From contig OY718803.1 in the NCBI GenBank assembly GCA_963070105.1, positions 2,648,507 to 2,712,506 on the forward strand: a stretch of 64,000 nt of DNA, read 5' to 3'. The DNA is from Litomosoides sigmodontis. Lineage: Eukaryota; Nematoda; Chromadorea; Rhabditida; Onchocercidae. Both the position numbers and the translations under genes were made by a program. Positions 54,346-64,000 of this stretch are shown piece after piece. Numbering within the stretch: the stretch's first letter is position 1; the number at the start of each line of letters is the position of its first letter. Below the pieces are notes generated by a model. The model was not told the origin of the DNA and ran no database searches. It saw only the letters and a list, made by a program, of their open reading frames with translations.

Positions 54346-56594
54346 TCGAGAAATAATCACTTAAATCTCACAACTTAGAATGAAATGAAACTTTTTACAA
54401 ATATACGCACCACAGTGCTTTCTAATTGCACAGTCGTTGCAGCACGAAAGTGTGAATTGAAATTAAACTTTTTTTTTTTCTAAAAAAGAAAAAAGAGGAA
54501 TTCAACAACAGCAACAACAACAATTGATGTTTGCGAGTGTAAAGCAAAACTATCAAACAACAATTGAAATTCCACTATACATTACAAATTTCATTATTAA
54601 TAAAACGCATAATGTGACTAAAAACAAAGAAATGAATTATGAATTGTATTTTTGGTACAATGAAATACTAAAATTAAATGCCTTAAATTGAAAAAAAACA
54701 TTCCACTAAAATTTTACCAAAAAAACAAAAAAACTTCAAAAAGATTTTGGGCAAAAAAATTAAACGGAATGTAATTTCAGTTAAAAAAAAGTTGAAGAAA
54801 AAAAACAAAAATTTTATTGCTAAAAATTTCATAACTGTCGGGGAATAAAGCGCAAAAATATTTCAAAAAATATATATGCATAAAATTGTTTTCTTCCACA
54901 AAAGTTCGGTGTTGAAAATTTTTTTTAAGGAAAAGAAATTTTAAGTTCAGTGTTCAAAATTAGTTTTTCTTCTTAAATCCCTCCACAGGCAATGTCGTCG
55001 AGGGATGAAAATCGTTGTGAATTAGAAGAAATGAATAAACAAAAATATTTTATAGTAATTTTAGTCAAACGTACACTTTGCGAATATTATGCAAAAATTA
55101 TCTAAATATTTCATAATCGTTTTATAATTTATTTCAATTTAAAAAAAAACGAAATTAAAACGCTTGCTCAAATCTGCAGTGCTTCTTCAACATTTGAAAT
55201 CAGCAATTGCCTTTTAAAAGTCTTATTATTTTCGATTTAATTTCTTGAAAAAAGAAAAACGGCTGCTTAAATTCCTTGTTCCACTTTTACCGTAAAATTG
55301 AAAGTAAAATTCAAATGTTTGGGAATTTCTCCATGTTTATGCATTAATTTACATTCGTAAATAGCAAACCTGGGTGGCTAACAACTTCAAACTGCATTTC
55401 AGAAAGTGTCAAATTAATTTTTTTTGCAATTTTTTAGCATATTTATAAAAATCTAAAAAATAGTATTAGTGCAAAATAGGTCATAATTAGACTTCTTTTT
55501 TTTTCACAAAAACCATAAGTATGTATTTGGTTTTAATTAAATGACAATTGTGCATGATGAAATTTATGTGTTTTTTCTTAAGCAAAAAAAACAATCAATC
55601 AATTTAGGTGCAAGATAATTTTTAAAAACTTTTTCAAATATTGACGATATTTTCAATTTAAACTTTTAAAAGCAGTTCATCAGCGGATAGTAATGATGAA
55701 GTGAGGAGTGGTATCATTCAGTTCGTGCGTGTTTGATGATCAGAATTTCAAAGTTCAATGTAAAAATATTGCCATGTCGAAAAGTAATATTTTTCTCTGA
55801 GCAAGAGGCTCTTCCTCTGCTTTTTTTCCTTCTTTCTTTACTCACACGTAATTGACGGCTACATTACAGCGAATTATTCGTAAATTCACGTAATTAGCAT
55901 TTGGAAAATTGTTGCAATAATGTATATTGTATGCTTCGTTACGCTAAAAATTTAAATTTCAATTGTTATTTCATTACTGCAAAAAATCGATGAAAAAAGA
56001 ATAAAAGTTAAAAAATGAGCCTAGAACAGTTATATCTGTTGGGTAGTAAGATTTTAGCAAATATTCTCGGACAGTAATTTACCTATATAATAGGTATAGT
56101 TGTAGTAGTGGCTGAAGAGGATCGGATACGATCAGCTCATTCGGTCAAATTTTGGTTAAAGTTGAAAGTAAAAAATGAAAGTGTTGTAAATTATAAAAAT
56201 TCATAATGATTAGTCATCCAATCGCTTTTCGTCTTTTTTTCCAAATTTGAAAAATTTTAATTAAATTTTAAGAATTGAAAATTTATTGATTTATTTAAAA
56301 TTTATACATTTACTAAATGTTTTCATATTGATTCAAAATATGCAAATTTATGCCAATCACATTACATTGAAAGAATAGATAATTCAATTTATCGTTTCCT
56401 CTCAAAAATTATAAAAATTGTTGAAATTATCGAAGTGATCTTTCAATTGTACAGAGTTGAAAATTTTTCGCCAGCTTAAATAAAAACAACAGGGCAATTA
56501 TGAAAATACTATTAATATTATTCAGTTCAAAATAAAAAACTCACTCGTAAAATCACGCGTAAAATGTTTAATTCCTTTTTGTGATCTCTTATTG

Positions 56595-56628
56595 CACACA
56601 CACACACACACACACACAGACAGACACA

Positions 56629-56704
<76 letters not shown>

Positions 56705-56706
56705 TA
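56595..56706. repeat. compound CA-TA microsatellite
   Basis: A CA array (about 56595-56637, with CAGA interruptions) runs directly into about 60 bp of pure TA and then CATATATAT. The TA part is self-complementary and can form a cruciform. Confidence 0.97.
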
Positions 56707-57083
56707 TGGAATATATCAGTGGTATGGCTATGCTAAACTTCTCATATCATATTAGATTGCTTAATCTAATTAACTGCTAATTAAAAGTAATGCGAAATTT
56801 TTTTGTCTAAAGATTTAACCTTCACATTTTAACGTGAAAAATTTGACATATTCGAAAAAGTATTCAATAAATTGAAATGAAATGAATACTGTTTGTGATT
56901 GAAATGATGAGATATGAGAAATAAAACAATTGGAAATTTTCACGCTTGCGTGAAAAAAAGTGAAAAGACGTGTGATCAGTGAAGATTAATGAAAAAAAAA
57001 GAAAAGAAAAATTAACGTACTGCCATGCACCATTATTCAAATGATTGGAGCAACGGAGAAAGAGGAGCTGTGATGGACGGTGA

Positions 57084-57131
57084 TTGAAGGCAAATGTTTC
57101 ACGTGTGATAACGTGAAACATTTGCCTTCAA
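57084..57131. repeat. perfect 21-bp inverted repeat with 6-nt loop
   Basis: The left arm 57084-57104 (TTGAAGGCAAATGTTTCACG plus T) is the exact reverse complement of the right arm 57111-57131, with loop GTGATA. The arm-loop boundary contains CACGTG. The transcript would form a strong hairpin from either strand. Confidence 0.95.
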
Positions 57132-57299
57132 CGAATTAATCTTTCATGCAAAAGATGAAAAACAAAAATGAAATATTGTTGGAAAATAAGTGAGAGCAGA
57201 GAGAAAAGAACCAAAAAAAAAAGAAAAGATAGGAGAATAATTGTTGGTCGGAAATCATTGCTAGCTAAAAGTGATGGTTCTGATCGGCTTTACTACCTG

Positions 57300-57324
57300 T
57301 TGCTTGCTTGCTTGCTTGCTTCCC
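57300..57324. repeat. TTGC tetranucleotide repeat
   Basis: About six units of TTGC/GCTT in a row. Confidence 0.85.
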
Positions 57325-59084
57325 AAGCTTGATTTGATAAGTGAACACTTGTCCCACTTTGCAGTGAAGGAGGCAGTGAAAATTCCATAATTCATTTGAT
57401 TATTTTTATTAATTTTTTTTTTGAGAATTTCTTGAAATTCACATTTCTTTAATTTCCAATTAACTTTTAAATAAGTATTTCTAATTTATTCATTCAATCA
57501 TACGATCATTGCATATTCATCATATATCATCATATTTTATTATTTATACTTACAATTAGCATCATTTCATATCATTGCATATATTACTATTTATGTTTAT
57601 AATACTTTAGACATTACCGTTAATTAAACGTAATTACAAGTTATTCAATTAGAAATTCAAATTCATAGCTCACATTTTCGTCTTTTCCATAAAACAATAA
57701 GGTATTTTTTCCCTTCTCCTACTCTCTCTCTCTCTCTCTTTCTTTGCTTTTTGCACTTCAAGCAACATTGTTGTTTTAACTTGTCCTTTGAAATATGTTA
57801 AACAATAATTACTTCGAAGAAAACCTCTCATTTTCCACCTCTTCAAATTCATCAATCATACGATATTTATTTTGTATGATAAATTTCTTTCAATATTATT
57901 TGATTAATTTGAATTCGATATTATTTGAGCTTGAAAAATTTCATCTAAAATTGAAATAAACATAGAAATATAAAGATAATAAAAAAAGCAACACAAGTTT
58001 TGGTAAAAAGTAATTTTTCTACTTCACTCAATGCATATTCATTTTATTTTAATAACAAAGTTTTAGCATTTGCAATTTGAAATTGAAAAAGAAGGGAAAA
58101 ATTCATTTTGCTAACTGCTAACTTTATCCGTTCAAATCAAAATGTAATTTTGCTTTCATAATCTCTTCGTCATTTCAAATAGATGAACAAAAAAAAATTG
58201 AAATAGTGCATTTTCGGCAAAACGACTAAACAATTTCACAAACGTTTTTTTTTACCTTTGTAATATTTATAAATTAATTTAGTAATTTCTTTCCACACAT
58301 TCATTTAGCATATTTCTTGCAAACCTTGTGTGTCTTTATTGCAAAAAGGAAAAAAAATAAAAAAATTAATTTATCGAAAAATTTTTGCTATTTGTTAGCG
58401 CAAACAATGAATGATGCATAGCGCTACTTATTACTATAGGTTATAATGATAGCGATAGATGATAATGATAGTGATAACGATAATGATAGTGATTATTTCA
58501 TGTAAAAATTGACAAAAGCAATTAAGCATTTGAAAGCTTTCATTCATGCATCAATCGTTATCATTCAAACAAATTTAATTTCAAAATTCACTCTTTCCAA
58601 TCTAAGCTCATTTCACAGCACCTTTGTAATGAATGAGTGCGGTTCACATTTGACATTTGAGAAAAAAAAAACAAAGAAGAACACAAAAAGAAGAACAACT
58701 CTTCACTATGTATTTTAATTTGAAAAAATTGCAAAAAAAATTTTTTTTTTCAGAAAAAAAAATGTTTTCAATTTAATAGATTTGTTAGCAATTTGAAAAT
58801 TGCATGTTTCAACAGTGCAAAAAAAAAGAAATACCAAAAAAGAGACAGAAGCATAAGAAGAAGCAGAATGAGAACATTTGGATTCAGAATTCGAATTCCA
58901 TCCTAAATTACTTAGCAAATGACTCGACTCTCTCCCTCTCTCTCTCTCTCTCCGCTTATCCATTTAAAAATTTAATGCATCGAAAGAGAAAAATTGTTGG
59001 AAAATGAAGCCTTCGACAATTCTCCTCTCAATATGCACGTAATCGATGGCGTAACACACTTCCTTCCTCGACTGCAACAAACAA

Positions 59085-59150
59085 CTTCATCATTATCATT
59101 ATCATTATCAGCCATCGCTATCACTATCACTGATCATTATCATCCATCAT
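59085..59150. repeat. CATTAT/CATCAT imperfect repeat
   Basis: TCATTATCATTATCA units changing to ATCACTATCACTGATCATTA. A related GATAATGATAGTG array on the opposite sense lies at about 58440-58495. Confidence 0.8.
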
Positions 59151-59701
59151 CCATCAGCACATCAACAACACTTTTTCACTTGTCGTATTACTTTCACTGA
59201 TTTCATCGGGCAAAATTGACAGCGAGCGAAATTGAATTATTATTGTGCACAAATCAATACACTGCTATTGTCAACCAAATTCATTTGAAGTAAGTTAAAG
59301 TAGAACAAGCAAGTGAAAGTTTGAATCGATGAGTGGCTAGAGAGGATTATAATGAAATGTAATTTAAATTATAGCAGTAAAATAGCAAGAGAATGGAGGG
59401 CAAGAGGTATGGTTGAGAGTACAAAAGCCATCCTTCTCCCCGCAATTAAACGAATGACAAATTCATTCCTTTAATTGCCTTACACTTTCCCAACAATTAT
59501 TACAACAAATAAAAATTCTCAATATGTTATTTTAAAATGTAATAACTGTTCCGATGGATGATAGGTCTCTGTTACCGTAATACATCCACAACCTATTGTG
59601 ATGTGATAAAATTATATTTATCAGTTTATCATTATGCCTTAACTCTTCTAGCAGTACTAGTATTAGCCGTTGCTGCAGTAGTAGTTGTTGTCTGCCATAG
59701 A

Positions 59702-60055
59702 AACTGTTGCTGTTGCTGTTGTTGTTGTTGTTGTTGTTGTTGCTATTGTTATTGTTACTGCTGTCGTTGTTGTTGTTGTTTGTTGCTGTTGTTGTTGTTG
59801 CTGTTGTTGCTATTGTTATTGTTACTGCTGTCGTTGTTGTTGTTTGTTGCTGTTGTTGTTGCTGTTGTTGTTGCTGTTGTTGTTGCTGTTGTTGTTGTTG
59901 TTGTTGTTGTTATTGTTGCTGTTGCTGTTGTTGTTGTTGTTGTTGTTGCTATTGTTATTGTTACTGCTGTCGTTGTTGTTGTTGTTTGTTGCTGTTGTTG
60001 TTGTTGTTGTTGTTGTTGTTGCTGTTGTTGTTGTTGCTGTTGTTGTTGTTGTCGT

Positions 60056-60088
<33 letters not shown>

Positions 60089-60090
60089 GG
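59702..60090. repeat. large TTG/CTG trinucleotide array with higher-order structure
   Basis: About 390 bp of TTG with CTG, TCG and ATTG variants. A specific variant string (CTATTGTTATTGTTACTGCT, then GTCGTTG) recurs at 59743, 59810 and 59949, so larger blocks have been copied within the array. All six frames are nearly open and encode poly-Leu/Cys/Val or poly-Asn/Thr/Gln. I regard these as non-coding. Confidence 0.95.
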
Positions 60091-60410
60091 TAGTGGTGGG
60101 GTAAGCAGTGGTACACCAATTATAGCTAAAATATTCCGGTGAATTGATAATTTTTGTTGCTGTTGAATACAACAAATTTTTACTTTCTATCTCTTCTCCT
60201 CTCATTTTTTTATTTTCATTCCATTTTACTCCTTCCTCTTTTTTTTTAAATTACAATTTACACGTAATTTTTTTTCTTCTTTTTTTACAAATAAATTTTC
60301 TCTATTCTTATTAATTATATTTCTTTTTTTTATTGGAAAATAATTTAATTAAAAATTTCCAAATTTATAAATGCTTAAAGAAATTAAAAGGAAGAAAATG
60401 GAGACAATAA

Positions 60411-60450
60411 ATGGGAGAGAGAGAGAGAGAAAGAGAAAGAGAGAAAAAAA
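60411..60450. repeat. GA-rich microsatellite
   Basis: GAGAGA with AAA interruptions, about 40 bp. Confidence 0.85.
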
Positions 60451-60603
60451 GAATTGTCTTAAATGTTTCCTAACGAAAAAAATTAATGAAATATAGACTA
60501 TCTACGTTTATTGATTGATTCGTTTTTTTTTGTTGTTATTGTTTAAATGAAATGAAAACAAAAATGATTTTAGCCGACGTGTGTGTCTGTGTGTGTGTGT
60601 GTG

Positions 60604-60740
60604 AGATTATCCTTACGGCGCCGCAACGACCAATAAAACGGCACGCAACGAGCAACGACGACGGCAACATAAAGGGCAACAGCAACAGCGACAAATTATC
60701 GAGCAGGCCAAGCGAGCTCATTCACAATTTCCTCTTTTGG
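60604..60740 (+). CDS. weak candidate exon in a GC-rich island
   Basis: After a GT repeat, this segment is far richer in GC than its surroundings and stays open on the plus strand (LTAPQRPIKRHATSND... ending NFLFW). It ends at a strong donor (TTTTGGG then GTAAGT). The content is Asn/Ser/Arg-rich and unrecognised. The minus strand is open here too. It could be the first coding exon of a plus-strand gene continuing beyond the window, or just a compositional island. Confidence 0.2.
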
Positions 60741-60897
60741 GGTAAGTTGCTTGCTTGCTATCTGTGAGCAACGAGCGGACGCACACCCACGCACGGACGC
60801 ATCCTCACGCACGGACGGATGGGATCGGACCGGATCGGATGAGATCGGATCCATTGGTTGATCTGATGAGAGATAGGTGGTTGAAATGAAGTATCCT

Positions 60898-60935
60898 ATT
60901 GCCAATCAATGTGATATCCCATATTGATTGGCAAT
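60898..60935. repeat. perfect 13-bp inverted repeat containing CCAAT
   Basis: ATTGCCAATCAAT (60898-60910) and its exact reverse complement (60923-60935) are separated by 12 nt. Each arm contains CCAAT/ATTGG. Confidence 0.93.
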
Positions 60936-62449
60936 CCATCTCGTATTGATTGAAATTTTTTAAAAATTAAAATTTCTCATTCTAATTAGTTAATTTTTTT
61001 CTGTTCAAGAATAGCAAAATTTGCAATTTCAAACTTCAACTGATTGATTGATTGATTGATCAATAACCATATTTTCAATCTTAACCTTTAACCTTTGCAT
61101 ATTTAGTTATAAAAAAATGTTGTTTGCATGAATTTATCATTGAAATATTTGACTGCTTCTCAACATTAAATATCTTATCCTAAAAATGAAAGGTTAAAAT
61201 TTTTAAAGAAAAAAATTTTCTCAAACATTTTCTCCTTTTTTTTTTCTTTTAAAATAAAAGTGATAAATGTGCAAATGTCTTCGAATGTAATTACACTTTT
61301 GCAATTTCATGCATTAATTTATTTGAAATGATTTGAAATGAATTTTGATCACAGTCGCAATCAATACATGTATATTTCACAGTGCTATTTAGAAAAAAAA
61401 GGAAAGAAATATTGAAATGATTTTTAAATTTAACTAAACAATTTTTTTCTGTTTAAAAGTATTTCAAAAAAGCATAAAATTCATTTGGCTATTTAGGAGA
61501 TGGAGGAATTTAAAAAATTCATAAAAACTTTCAGGTGTGTTTTAACGTACATATTTCTTCCTGTCATTGCAATTAATATGTTTTCTTCATTTTCCGTTTG
61601 TTTTTTTACAGCAAACTTTTTCGTTTTTTTTTACTTTTCTCATTTTAGTGAGATGAAATTTTTCAGTTTTAATAAAAATTTATTAAATACTCCTCTTCCT
61701 ATCAATGTTTTCTCTAACAAAATTTCCCTATGCTTTCCTTTTCATTCGTTTTTTTCATTGCTTAAAAAGCTGTTTTCCACCGTTTTTAGTTTTTTTTACT
61801 TTCAATTGAACGAGAAATTTTATGCTAATTAATTCATGTCATTAATGATAATTTTTAAAAAAAATGAAAACGATAAAAAACATGAAATAGTAAAAAGTAC
61901 GAGGAAAATTTTTAAAAAAATGAAAATAGCGAAATGGTGAAGTTTTTTTTCAGTGTAACTTTTTTTTCATAATTTATCAGCATTATTAGCTCTGACTACC
62001 CTACGATAAACACATTTCAAGCAACCGATAATTAACCTAATTTTTGGTTTTTTTTTCGTGTTTTATTTGCCATAAATGAATGCGAAGTGCGAATGTGTGA
62101 AAAAATTTTTGAAAATTAAAAAAAAAATTACGAAATTTGCAGTAATTTTATTTTCCTTTTTTTTAAATATGTAGCTCATAAATTAATCGTTTTCTGTTTT
62201 GTTCGTTTTTTTCAATTTTTTACAAAATTTTTTGCACACATTCTCACTTCACATTCATTCAGTTTAATTTTTAATCAAAGCTTTTTTCATTTTAATTTTT
62301 CACTTCTAAATCATTTTACAATTTCTGCTTCATTCTATTTTGTTTCATGTTAATTTAAACTGTTTTATTTTAAAAATTATTAAGAAAATTTTTTTTGGAA
62401 TTCAAAATTTTCTTTTTTTAACTAATCAAATTTGCAAAATACAATACAT

Positions 62450-62503
62450 ATGCGTGTATGCATGTGCGTGTGCGTGTACGTGTGCGTGTGCGTGTGCATC
62501 TTG
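62450..62503. repeat. GTGTGC/GT microsatellite
   Basis: TGTGCGTGTGCGTGTACGTG units, about 54 bp. Confidence 0.88.
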
Positions 62504-63059
62504 TGTTTACTTTATTACAAATAATATTCGAAGTAATGCGAAAGATAGCTAGCTTATCAATCGACGTATGAATTCAATCGCATTTCTCTCGTATTTCATT
62601 CTTGTACTTTCAATGATTGATTGATCGATAATGCAACGATAAGCTAGGAAATTTTTACTGATTTACTTGATTGATATATTTGATATTCGAGTTATGTGTG
62701 ATGCACATGCATAAATTAAGGTATTTTAAAAATTTTTAATTTATTTTTTGTTTTTGAGTTCGAAGATGGAATGGATTAATAGTCAAGCAGGTTAGGAGAA
62801 ATGGATCAATAATCAGGTGGAATTGAAAATTGAAATTTTATGTTAGTACTTGTACGGTAGTAGTATTTTCCTTTTTTTTTATTTGTAAAAGCTTTCAACA
62901 AACATTTTTTTCTCTCGCCCTCTCTCTCTCTCTCCCTCTCTCTCATCATTTTTTATCCTATTTACATACGGAAATGTTGTAGGAGAAATTTATAGCAAAA
63001 AATATTTTAGTCTAAAATTATTAGGAAAAAAATGACAGTTATTTGTGCAGTGTTTGTTG

Positions 63060-63137
63060 TGTATGTGTGTGTGTGTGTGTGTGTGTACGTGTGTGTGTGT
63101 GTGTGTGTGTGTGCGTGTGTGTGTGTGTGTGTGTGTT
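63060..63137. repeat. GT microsatellite
   Basis: About 78 bp of GT with three single-base interruptions. Confidence 0.96.
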
Positions 63138-63170
63138 CATTTATTACTTATTTCGTCGTTTCATGAAATG

Positions 63171-63236
63171 AGACAGAGAGAAAGGAAGAGGGAAAGAGAA
63201 AAAGAAAGGGAAAGAGAGAGAGGAGGAGGAGAGAGA
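63171..63236. repeat. GA-rich tract
   Basis: GAGAAAGG and GAGAGAGGAGG units, about 66 bp, close to the GT array at 63060. Confidence 0.88.
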
Positions 63237-63793
63237 AATTAGCTCATTTCTTTCTTCAATTTCATTCATTTCTTCCAATACTCTAATGGTCAATTTGTTT
63301 GTATAAAACAGTTAGTAAATTAAATTAAGCAATTGCTTTTTTTTTTAAAAAAAAAAAGAAAATTTTCCAAAAGTTTCCTTCCAACTAAAACTTATTAAAT
63401 AAAATCTAATGTGCCACGAAAAGAAAGAAAAAAGAGAAGCAAAATGGAAAAAAAACGAGTAAAACAGCGCATACATGTAACATTTATTCATTGATTTCAC
63501 TAGGAAATGTGCAAAAAAAGAAAGAAAAATTAAAATTTTTAATTATCACAATAATTTTAATTTAATAAAATTCAAACTATACGAGTATAGCGTTGAGAGT
63601 GAATTATTTAAATAGGAATTTATTGGCATTGTTATATTTGCAAGTGGGAAGGAAGGAATGTCGAGAGTGTTTGATGAGAATTGACGAAGGGGAAGATGTA
63701 GAATGGACGGGTGAAGAACAGCGCGTGTGCGTGATGGTTCAGCACTCAACTCTTCTCGTAATCATTCTTCGATCATAACTGCTTGTTGAAAAA

Positions 63794-63842
63794 GAGAGGG
63801 AGAGGGAGAGGGAGAGGGAGAGAGAGAGAGAGAGAGTGAGAG
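63794..63842. repeat. GGGAGA/GA microsatellite
   Basis: Four GAGGGA units followed by a pure GA run. Confidence 0.92.
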
Positions 63843-64000
63843 ACATGAAAAAGAGAATGTTTCGAAATTTTAGTGTAAAGCAGGAAATCAGCATATCTAC
63901 TTCAGACAGTACATTTCATTTTCTTTTTCTTTCCCTTTCTCTCTCTCTCTCTCTCTGTCTTTTTGTTTGATATCCATTTCTTTTAATTTTTTTATTTCCT

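Larger units (their letters stand above)
54346..59557. other. 5.2-kb intergenic region, no gene seen
   Basis: AT-rich sequence with homopolymers and microsatellites. Long frames on either strand are AT-composition artefacts. The notable structures (CA/TA array and perfect hairpin) are listed separately. Confidence 0.55.
60946..64000. other. intergenic to window end, no gene seen
   Basis: AT-rich sequence with ATTG repeats (about 61040-61060), homopolymers, GT and GA arrays. No exon with supporting splice or domain evidence on either strand. Confidence 0.55.

Noticed and set aside
59558..60205. Long overlapping frames of poly-Leu, poly-Cys, poly-Val and poly-Asn/Thr
   Set aside because: They are produced in all frames by one TTG trinucleotide array and have no splice or domain support.

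Overview
The window looks like draft-assembly nuclear DNA from a nematode, most probably a clade III (spirurid or filaria-like) worm; the clade is an inference. The sequence is very AT-rich. Exons are mostly under 200 bp, introns end in TTTTAG or TTTCAG, and the non-coding space is full of CA, GA, ATT and TTG microsatellites. There is one 200-bp run of N. The two best-recognised genes are a metallo-beta-lactamase-domain protein and a punctin/MADD-4-like matrix protein. No operon signature, rRNA, tRNA or CRISPR array is visible.

Layout: (1) 1-275 is an ATT microsatellite. (2) 1172-2991, minus strand, is a complete five-exon MBLAC1-type gene of 249 aa with all metal ligands. (3) 3610-5385, minus strand, is a four-exon gene for an unrecognised protein with an N-terminal signal peptide. 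(4) 6846-8670 is copy A of a dispersed, decayed C2H2 zinc-finger repeat. Copy B is at 45715-46900 (plus strand) and copy C at 52900-54345 (minus strand). (5) 14524-43496, plus strand, is the dominant gene: a 30-exon ADAMTS-like protein of about 1166 aa. Its order is signal peptide, TSP1, ADAMTS cysteine-rich domain, three TSP1, an acidic linker, four TSP1, an Ig domain, three TSP1 and a PLAC domain. This matches punctin (C. elegans MADD-4, vertebrate ADAMTSL1/3), a secreted organiser of synapses and muscle-arm guidance. Reading phases agree at every exon junction. Exon 28 can also read through to a stop at 39172, giving a second C-terminus without PLAC. (6) 49169-51665, plus strand, is a six-exon orphan class A GPCR of about 301 aa. 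A possible exon of an unidentified gene lies at 52545-52706. (7) 54345-64000 has no gene I can support. It holds large microsatellites, a 21-bp perfect hairpin and a small GC-rich island with one weak exon candidate.

The genes show no shared pathway. The punctin-like gene and the GPCR are both plausibly neuronal, but their proximity alone proves nothing. The gene models are my own reading of splice sites and phases and have no transcript support.
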